A stretch of DNA of 6,251 nucleotides, taken from positions 1 through 6,251 of the forward strand of contig JALREG010000182.1 in the NCBI GenBank assembly GCA_023253905.1, written 5' to 3'. The notes beneath the pieces were generated by a model. It saw nothing but the letters and a program-made list of their open reading frames with translations, was not told where the DNA came from and ran no database searches. Numbering within the stretch: position 1 is the first letter of the stretch; each line of letters opens with the position of its first letter. The stretch comes from Burkholderiaceae bacterium (GTDB lineage Bacteria; Pseudomonadota; Gammaproteobacteria; Burkholderiales; Burkholderiaceae). Shown piece by piece: positions 1 to 4,917 of the stretch. A program made the translations under genes and the position numbers.

Positions 1-138
1 CACCTACCGCTGCATCCTCGCCCATATACAGCACAGCAACAACGGACAGCACGCGAACATGCGAAGGGTTGGATTGGGTTCTACGACGAGCTGCTCAATC
101 ACGCTATAAATCTTTTACGACAAACAGGCGGTAGTTAG
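1..138 (+). CDS. Possible 3' end of an unidentified gene
   Basis: The frame beginning at base 1 is open for 45 codons and ends in TAG at 136-138; the start lies outside the window. The last part reads like a folded protein tail, with an amphipathic helix around EHAKGWIGFYDELLNHAINL. A charged run followed by GW and then a leucine-rich helix recalls the last helix of SRPBCC/AHSA1-type proteins, but this is only a resemblance. Codon use is poorer in G/C at the third position than in the four solid genes downstream, so it may be a remnant or acquired DNA. A competing protein-like frame on the minus strand overlaps its end. Function unknown. Confidence 0.3.
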   Translation, partial: HLPLHPRPYTAQQQRTAREHAKGWIGFYDELLNHAINLLRQTGGS

Positions 139-334
139 GGAAGAAAAGACCCAGCAATTCGGTTCCACCGGTGACGGGGGCCTCGACGCGCTGGGGATTG
201 GCGCCGAAGACGATCTTTATGGCTGTGCACCAGCCGACCACAACAGAACTCCCTGTGGATGGCAGGATCGAGGAGTGCGGGCATGGTGTTTAACCTCGCC
301 TGCGATTTTCGTCAAAGATTAATTACCTTGTAAA
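139..334. other. Intergenic stretch, no convincing gene
   Basis: Between the TAG at 136-138 and the AT-rich regulatory region I find no RNA gene, terminator with a T-tract or mobile-element end. A minus-strand frame is open from 289 down to a TAG at 104-106, with a possible GTG start at 241. It would give a 45-residue peptide with a protein-like tail (GTELLGLFFPNYRLFVVKDL), but it has no recognised family and no clear ribosome binding site. It could be a decayed gene end converging on the left-edge frame. Composition becomes AT-rich after about base 300. Confidence 0.4.
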
Positions 335-351
335 ATTGATATTTATATACT
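323..351 (+). promoter_or_regulatory. Candidate promoter of the LysR gene
   Basis: TATACT at 346-351 is a good -10 match (5 of 6 to TATAAT) in a locally AT-rich stretch. The hexamer 17 bases upstream, TTACCT at 323-328, matches the -35 consensus at only 3 of 6 positions, so the promoter would be weak or activator-dependent. Transcription would start near 358, leaving a leader of under 20 bases before the ATG at 375. The -10 begins immediately after the left arm of an inverted repeat, which suits autoregulation. Assignment is by eye only. Confidence 0.35.
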
Positions 352-372
352 TATGCATCAGTAAATATCGAT
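335..372. promoter_or_regulatory. Inverted repeat, candidate LysR operator
   Basis: ATTGATATTTA at 335-345 and TAAATATCGAT at 362-372 are reverse complements at 10 of 11 positions, separated by 16 bases. The right arm also contributes to a perfect 10-base palindrome, ATATCGATAT (365-374), directly before the start codon. LysR-type regulators bind dyad sites with a T-N11-A core near their own promoters, and this site flanks the candidate -10. It may be the autoregulatory site of the gene it precedes. Chance is a concern because AT-rich sequence makes such dyads easily, but 10 of 11 is strong. Confidence 0.5.
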
Positions 373-374
373 AT

Positions 375-1295
375 ATGAATACGCTCACCCCTCGTCAGAC
401 ACGGCTTTTTCTTGCGCTTGCGCAAACCGGTAGCGTGAGTGCGGCCGCGCGCCTCATGCATATCACCCAACCCACTGCCTCGATGCAGTTGCGCGAGATC
501 ACGAGCACCGTTGGCATGCCGCTCTACGAGGTCATCTCCCGAAAGGTCAGGCTGACCGAGGCTGGCCTTGAGCTCGCGCGTACCGTTCGCCTCGTGGCGG
601 AGGAATGGGATCAGTTCGCGCAGCGAATCGATGCCATGAAAGGACTCAGGCGGGGGCGTCTGCGGGTCGCTATCGTGAGCACTGCCGAATATTTCGTCCC
701 CCGCCTGGTGGGGTCTTTTTGCCGCCGGTATCCTGAAATTGAGGTTTCTCTCGAGGTGCAAAACCGGGACGGCGTGATGAGGCGCCTGCGCGAGGGACTG
801 GACGACCTCTATGTCATGTCCATGCCGCCCGAAGACATCGAGCTCGACGATCAGATCTTCATGGCCAATCCCCTGGTCCTGATTGCGGCTACAGGCGATC
901 CGCTGCTCCGCGGTGCGGGGCCCCTCGCGCTCGCAACACTGTCCTCACAGCGGTTCATCCTCCGGGAGCCTGGATCGGGCACCCGCATGGCGGTTGATCG
1001 ATATTTCCGTCGTCGGGGTTTCCGGCCGCGCGTGCGGCTGGAGCTCGGCAGTAACGAAGCCGTCAAGGAAGCGGTGGCGGGCGGATTGGGGCTGGGCGTG
1101 GTGTCGCGGCACACCCTTCACGGGCGCGAGCGCGAAGACGGTGTTGCGGTGCTTCAGGTTGAAGGTTTTCCCGTCAGTTCATCCTGGCATGTCGTGCACC
1201 CTCGCGCGCGCCAGGTGTCGCCGATTGCGGCTGCGTTTCGCGAGCATCTGCTGTCAGGTGAGCCAACGAGCCGTCGCGCACCGCGGGCGGGCTGA
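375..1295 (+). CDS. LysR-family transcriptional regulator, probable regulator of kynU
   Basis: A 306-residue LysR-type regulator, the usual length for the family. The N-terminal winged helix-turn-helix covers about residues 4-63, with the recognition region VSAAARLMHITQPTASMQLR at 21-40. A linker helix follows at about 64-90, and the effector-binding domain (type 2 periplasmic-binding fold) runs from about 94 to 294. REPGSGTR (197-204) and NEAVKEAVAGGLGLGVVS (227-244) are typical of the CbbR/CysL-like branch. The start at 375 puts five residues before the usual RQTRLFLALA opening; an in-frame TTG at 336 would add 13 atypical residues encoded by the operator itself. No Shine-Dalgarno is visible before 375. 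Kynureninase follows 32 bases downstream in the same direction, so the likely role is control of kynurenine or tryptophan breakdown. The effector is not shown by sequence; kynurenine or anthranilate is a guess. Confidence 0.93.
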   Translation: MNTLTPRQTRLFLALAQTGSVSAAARLMHITQPTASMQLREITSTVGMPLYEVISRKVRLTEAGLELARTVRLVAEEWDQFAQRIDAMKGLRRGRLRVAIVSTAEYFVPRLVGSFCRRYPEIEVSLEVQNRDGVMRRLREGLDDLYVMSMPPEDIELDDQIFMANPLVLIAATGDPLLRGAGPLALATLSSQRFILREPGSGTRMAVDRYFRRRGFRPRVRLELGSNEAVKEAVAGGLGLGVVSRHTLHGREREDGVAVLQVEGFPVSSSWHVVHPRARQVSPIAAAFREHLLSGEPTSRRAPRAG

Positions 1296-1327
1296 CAGGG
1301 CCCATTGCCAGCCGTTACCATGCAAAC

Positions 1328-2629
1328 ATGACTACGCATCCTTACGCAGGCCTGCCGGACAGCCTGAACGACTGCCTGGCGCTCGACCATCACGACCCGC
1401 TTCGCGCCTTGAGCGAGCAGTTCACCCTGCCCGAGGGAATCATCTACCTCGATGGCAATTCCCTGGGCGCCCTGCCGCGGGCGACCGCGGCACGAGTCAA
1501 CGATGCGGTCACCCGGCAGTGGGGTCAGGGCCTGATTCGCAGCTGGAACGAAGCAGGGTGGTTTGAACTGTCGCAGCGCGTGGGTGACCGGATCGCGCGT
1601 CTGATTGGCGCGGGGGAGGGTGAGGTGCTGGCGGTGGATGGCACCTCCATCAACCTCTACAAGGTCTTGTGCGCGGCGCTCGATCTTGCGTCGGCGCGAC
1701 GCGCGGGGCCGCTCACCGTATTGAGTGAAGGGGGCAACTTCCCCACCGATCTCTACATCGCCGAAGGGGCGTGCCGTGAGCGGGGTGCCTCGCTCCGCTC
1801 GGTGGAGTCTGCCGGGCTCAACGCTGCCCTTGCAGCCGGGGTCGATGTGGTCATGCTCACTCACGTCAATTATCGAACCGGCGCCATGCACGACATGGCC
1901 GCGCTCACACGCTGTGCGCAGGCGGCCGGCGCGTTGGTGATCTGGGATCTCGCGCACAGCGCAGGGGCGGTGCCGGTGGATCTGCATGCGGCCAACGCCG
2001 ACTTCGCGGTCGGCTGTGGATACAAATACCTGAATGGCGGACCCGGCGCTCCGGGCTTTGTATGGGTCCATCCGCGGCATGCCAACCGTGCGCTTCAGCC
2101 GCTTTCAGGGTGGTGGGGGCACGCAGCGCCGTTCGCCTTCACGCCGGGCTATCGTCCAGCGCCAGGTATCCTCCGCTACCAGTGTGGCTCGCAACCCATC
2201 CTCAGCCTGGTTGCACTCGACGAAGGGGTGAACACTGTGCTCGCGGCCGAGCCGCTGGGGGGCATCACGGCGCTCCGCGCCAAGTCGCTCGCGCTCACCG
2301 AACTTTTCATTCGGCGCGTTGAACCATTGCTGGCCGCGCATGGCTTGGGTTTGGCCACGCCCCGTGAGCACGCTGCGCGGGGTTCACAGGTGAGCCTCAC
2401 GCGAAGCGAAGGCGCTTATGAAATCATTCAGGCGCTGATCGCGCGCGGCGTCATCGGTGACTTCCGTGCGGGTGACGCGAGCGGGCACCCCGACATCCTG
2501 CGCTTTGGCTTTACGCCGCTTTATGTGGGGTTTGCTGATGTGTGGCGCGCGGCTGACCACCTTCAGGCGGTCATGGCGAGCAGCGAGTGGCGCGCGCCGC
2601 AGTTCGCCTTGCGGCACGCCGTCACCTGA
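1328..2629 (+). CDS. kynU: Kynureninase (L-kynurenine hydrolase)
   Basis: A 433-residue PLP-dependent fold-type I enzyme of the aminotransferase class V group. It hydrolyses L-kynurenine to anthranilate and L-alanine (also 3-hydroxykynurenine), a cytosolic step of tryptophan catabolism. Family hallmarks appear in order: YLDGNSLG (40-47), WGQGLIRSWN (65-74), DGTSINLYK (104-112), FPTDLY (138-143), HVNYRTGAMHD (179-189), WDLAHSAGA (206-214, with the PLP-ring Asp207), GCGYKYLNGGPGAP (229-242, with Lys233 as the likely Schiff-base lysine), GWWGH (261-265) and RFGFTPLYVGF (392-402). All key blocks are intact and the length is close to the roughly 415-residue bacterial norm, with slightly long ends. 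The ATG at 1328 has no good Shine-Dalgarno; the nearest AGGG (1297-1300) is too far upstream, which fits translation coupled to, or read through from, the regulator gene. It ends 10 bases from the convergent protease gene. Confidence 0.96.
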   Translation: MTTHPYAGLPDSLNDCLALDHHDPLRALSEQFTLPEGIIYLDGNSLGALPRATAARVNDAVTRQWGQGLIRSWNEAGWFELSQRVGDRIARLIGAGEGEVLAVDGTSINLYKVLCAALDLASARRAGPLTVLSEGGNFPTDLYIAEGACRERGASLRSVESAGLNAALAAGVDVVMLTHVNYRTGAMHDMAALTRCAQAAGALVIWDLAHSAGAVPVDLHAANADFAVGCGYKYLNGGPGAPGFVWVHPRHANRALQPLSGWWGHAAPFAFTPGYRPAPGILRYQCGSQPILSLVALDEGVNTVLAAEPLGGITALRAKSLALTELFIRRVEPLLAAHGLGLATPREHAARGSQVSLTRSEGAYEIIQALIARGVIGDFRAGDASGHPDILRFGFTPLYVGFADVWRAADHLQAVMASSEWRAPQFALRHAVT

Positions 2630-2639
2630 CGCCACGCGG

Positions 2640-4685
2640 CTATTGCAGTGGTGTCACCTGAATGCTGCGCACGAAGGCGTTGAACGGGCCGCCCGAAATA
2701 TTCGGCGTGTCCTTTGTAACCGATATATCGCTGAGCACGCGGAAGCTCGCGTAGAGGGTGACGCGAACGCGCCCAGCCACCGGTTGGTTCGTGTCGGCGT
2801 CACGGATGCTCACCGAGCGTACCGGCCCCAGGTAGCTGTAGAGGATGGGGCTGTCATCGGCGTCGAGTCGCGCAATGGCGCAAGACGATAGCCCGGAATA
2901 TTGGGCGCCCCAGTAAACGCAGATGCGGGTTGAGCGCTTGACGATCACTTCCACGCCGTCGCTGCTGCCGGTGTCGCCTGTTCCGCTGCCCCCGGTGCCA
3001 CTGCCCCCGGTGCCACTGCTACTGCCGCCAGAGGTGCCTGTGCCAGTGCCACTACTTGAGCCGCCACTGCTCGATGATCCGCCGGGTGCGGTGGCTACGG
3101 CGCCCGCCAGCCGTTCGGCGCTGGGGGTAAGGCGCAGGGCGGGCACAGTCAGCCCTGCCACCGTGAGCGCTTTGGCGCGGCTGTCGTTGGCGGTGAGGTT
3201 GGCGGTGAGCGCCGATTGCAGGGCGGCCGTATCGGGCGTGGCCTGCAGGGCATGAAGCGCGGCCACCGCGCCAGACACCATCGCCGTAGCGGGCGAGGTT
3301 CCCATGGTCGCAGCCCAGCAGTCGGTCGATGACACACTGCTGCACGGCACCGGGGTTCGGTAGGTGCCCACCGTGTCGCCGCCGATCGCCACCAGTTTTA
3401 CCTGGCTGCTGAAGTTGCTGTAGGAGGCGAGGCGGGAGTAGTCGAGCCGGGCGGCCGCCACCGGCAGCGCATTACTGACACAAGCGGGAAACGAGATGGC
3501 CCCGATGGTGCCGCCGTTCCCCGCAGCGACCACCGGGATTACGCCCTGGGCGCGAAGCCGTTCGAAGGCCGAACGGAATAGCCCACCGAGGTAGTCGCTA
3601 TCGCAGGCGGCTGAGTAGGCGCCTGCGCCCAGGCTCATGTTGAGCGCTGCGATCGGCGGTTGGCCAGAGGCGCGACGCTGGCGCGCCTGCTCTGTCACCC
3701 ATTCGATGGCAGCGAGCAGATCGCCCGAGCTTGCGCTGATTGCGCCGCGTGAATCGGCATTGAAGACCTGGACCGGAAGGATGCTTGCCGCGCGCGCAAC
3801 GCCGCCACGGTTCGCGGCTACTGCGCTGTAGTCCATCGCAGCGACCGCGGCCATGCTGGTGCCATGGCCGCAGCCTGCGTTGAGTCCGGCGCTGCGGCTG
3901 GTGAACCGATCGACGCAGCTGCGTCCGGCTGTGCTGGAGACCGTATCGACACTTGTTCCGTTGGGACAGAATCCGGTGCCGCCGTTGGCTGCGGTAGAAA
4001 AGCATGCGCCGGGCAGCACCCTGGTGCTACCCAGCGCCGGATGACGGTCTTCCACGCCGGTATCGAGCACTGCAATGACGCGCCCGCCGCCCGCGAGCGA
4101 CTGCCCTGCAATGGAGGGCCACGCTGTCTGTCCGTCAAACGACTGAACCACCGCCTGCTGAAGCGCCGTGGCATCGGTTGCGGCCTGCGTCGTCAGCAGG
4201 CGATCGACATGAACGCCGCGCACCATGGGCATCCTGGGGAGCAGGTTGAGTTCGCATGAGTTGAGTTCGATTCGGACTGTGTTGCCCGCGGCTGGGCGCC
4301 TGGCGTTCGATAAGCGGGACTGCAGATCGCCGCTCGAACAGCCGCTGGTGACGGCGCCTGCAACCGGGCCTGTGGCGGCGGCACCGAGATCGGTGAGAAA
4401 GCGCTGCTGCAACCAGGCGCGCCGGGCGTCGCTGTCGCCCACCGCCGCTGCTGCGACCGGCGCGTTGCCATCGAGTTCGACGAATACGCCCACGCTTTCC
4501 GTTTCGTCGGCCGGTCGGATCTCATCAATCTGCGCGGCGACGACCGCATTGCTGTCTGCCGAGACGGGGCTTGCACCGCCACCGGGACCCGAACCGCCGC
4601 AGGCAGCGAGGATGAGGGTCAGTGACGCGGTGAGCGTGAAGGCCGCGATCCTGCGGGTCGCGGAAAGAGGAACTGTAGGCTTCAT
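2640..4685 (-). CDS. S8 (subtilisin-family) serine protease, probable outer-membrane lipoprotein
   Basis: The 681-residue product starts with a lipoprotein signal: RR at 11-12, a hydrophobic stretch at 13-28 and lipobox LAAC with Cys29. Position +2 is Gly, not Asp, so outer-membrane sorting is expected. Residues about 40-165 look like an I9-type prodomain, ending in PRMPMVRGVHVDRLL. The catalytic domain (about 185-530) has Asp208 in VIAVLDTGV, His274 in CGHGTS, oxyanion Asn390 in VVAAGNGG and Ser464 in GTSPATAMVSG. A Gly/Ser/Thr linker (535-577) leads to an unassigned, probably beta-rich C-terminal domain (578-681). Twelve cysteines besides Cys29 suggest disulfides, as expected outside the cytoplasm. 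The ATG at 4685 is preferred over an in-frame one at 4742, because it gives a proper signal sequence, has GAGAG four bases upstream, and 4742 lies almost at the predicted transcription start. Oddity: the serine motif departs from the usual GTSMATPHVAG. The substrate is unknown. Confidence 0.9.
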   Translation of the reverse strand: MKPTVPLSATRRIAAFTLTASLTLILAACGGSGPGGGASPVSADSNAVVAAQIDEIRPADETESVGVFVELDGNAPVAAAAVGDSDARRAWLQQRFLTDLGAAATGPVAGAVTSGCSSGDLQSRLSNARRPAAGNTVRIELNSCELNLLPRMPMVRGVHVDRLLTTQAATDATALQQAVVQSFDGQTAWPSIAGQSLAGGGRVIAVLDTGVEDRHPALGSTRVLPGACFSTAANGGTGFCPNGTSVDTVSSTAGRSCVDRFTSRSAGLNAGCGHGTSMAAVAAMDYSAVAANRGGVARAASILPVQVFNADSRGAISASSGDLLAAIEWVTEQARQRRASGQPPIAALNMSLGAGAYSAACDSDYLGGLFRSAFERLRAQGVIPVVAAGNGGTIGAISFPACVSNALPVAAARLDYSRLASYSNFSSQVKLVAIGGDTVGTYRTPVPCSSVSSTDCWAATMGTSPATAMVSGAVAALHALQATPDTAALQSALTANLTANDSRAKALTVAGLTVPALRLTPSAERLAGAVATAPGGSSSSGGSSSGTGTGTSGGSSSGTGGSGTGGSGTGDTGSSDGVEVIVKRSTRICVYWGAQYSGLSSCAIARLDADDSPILYSYLGPVRSVSIRDADTNQPVAGRVRVTLYASFRVLSDISVTKDTPNISGGPFNAFVRSIQVTPLQ
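2955..3083 (-). repeat. Gly/Ser/Thr low-complexity linker with 15-base tandem repeat
   Basis: This DNA encodes residues 535-577 of the S8 protease, made almost only of Gly, Ser and Thr. It contains a perfect tandem pair of a 15-base unit, CTGCCCCCGGTGCCA on the plus strand (2986-3000 and 3001-3015), encoding GSGTG twice. Degenerate versions flank it. The linker separates the catalytic domain from the C-terminal domain. Such in-frame repeats can change copy number by slippage without breaking the frame. Confidence 0.85.
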
Positions 4686-4689
4686 GGTT

Positions 4690-4694
4690 CTCTC
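4690..4694 (-). promoter_or_regulatory. Ribosome binding site deciding the protease start
   Basis: On the minus strand GAGAG lies four bases before the ATG at 4685. It is a weak, slightly close Shine-Dalgarno, but it supports this start over the in-frame ATG at 4742, which has no room for a leader downstream of the predicted -10. Confidence 0.4.
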
Positions 4695-4749
4695 AAGATC
4701 GGAGGCACCGGACGCGGACGAGACCGCACGCCGAAAAATCATGCCGGCG

Positions 4750-4778
4750 AGTATATGGGAAACAATCCCATTGATAAA
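4750..4778 (-). promoter_or_regulatory. Candidate promoter of the S8 protease gene
   Basis: On the minus strand TATACT (4755 to 4750) matches the -10 consensus at 5 of 6 positions. TTTATC (4778 to 4773), exactly 17 bases upstream, matches the -35 at 3 of 6. Transcription would begin near 4743, giving a leader of about 55 bases before the ATG at 4685. The weak -35 suggests low basal activity or activation. Confidence 0.45.
4755..4771. promoter_or_regulatory. Palindrome in the protease promoter spacer, candidate operator
   Basis: ATGGGA (4755-4760) and TCCCAT (4766-4771) form perfect 6-base arms around AACAA. The element lies almost wholly in the 17-base spacer between the candidate -35 and -10, touching the -10. 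A protein bound there would block or reshape polymerase access. The binding protein is unknown. Confidence 0.4.
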
Positions 4779-4805
4779 TCAGGGCGATGTCCAACCGGTG
4801 AATTA

Positions 4806-4841
4806 CCGCACCCATCCGGGCCCGCCGATGCTCGGGTGCGG
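4806..4841. repeat. Inverted repeat with 8-base arms
   Basis: CCGCACCC (4806-4813) and GGGTGCGG (4834-4841) are perfect reverse complements separated by 20 bases. No T-run follows on either strand, so it is not a standard intrinsic terminator. In a divergent promoter region it could be a regulator site, or a hairpin in a transcript that starts far upstream. Confidence 0.4.
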
Positions 4842-4907
4842 CTATCGCGGTGCTCAGCCAAACCTGTTAAGTTCGCCTCCGCAATCACGATTTTACTGTT
4901 CTCTAAC

Positions 4908-4911
4908 GGAG
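4908..4911 (+). promoter_or_regulatory. Shine-Dalgarno that supports a TTG start
   Basis: GGAG ends six bases before the TTG at 4918, which is ideal spacing. No in-frame ATG or GTG lies between it and the first conserved residues of the Mo-hydroxylase, so this site decides the start. Confidence 0.65.
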
Positions 4912-4917
4912 TGTCCC

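Larger units (their letters stand above)
4686..4917. other. Divergent intergenic region between protease and molybdenum-hydroxylase genes
   Basis: This 232-base gap should hold both promoters of two divergent genes. The protease side has a reasonable promoter with an internal palindrome, and the middle has an 8-base inverted repeat (4806-4841). On the Mo-hydroxylase side the best -10-like hexamer is TTTACT at 4892-4897 (4 of 6), but no good -35 lies at normal spacing, so that promoter may need an activator or another sigma factor. I see no gene or RNA in the gap. Confidence 0.5.

Noticed and set aside
336..374. TTG at 336 as the start of the LysR gene (319 residues)
   Set aside because: The extra 13 residues are encoded by the AT-rich dyad, do not look like a LysR N-terminus, and would start upstream of the predicted transcription start.
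1154..2080. Long minus-strand open frame (308 codons) opposite kynU
   Set aside because: Shadow of kynU in GC-rich DNA; Arg/Ala/Gly-rich, without any recognisable domain, and kynU is certain.
2611..2640. GC-rich imperfect palindrome spanning the kynU stop and the 10-base convergent gap, considered as a bidirectional terminator
   Set aside because: The only perfect arms (CGTCA/TGACG) leave a two-base loop, outer pairing is broken, and there is no T-run on either side.
2621..2661. Direct repeat GTCACCTGA at 2621-2629 and 2653-2661 around the kynU/protease junction
   Set aside because: Nine bases in GC-rich coding DNA, with no element between the copies; probably chance.
4686..4742. ATG at 4742 as the protease start (700 residues)
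   Set aside because: It would put 19 residues before the lipoprotein signal and lies almost at the predicted transcription start; the ATG at 4685 has a ribosome binding site and a proper signal sequence.
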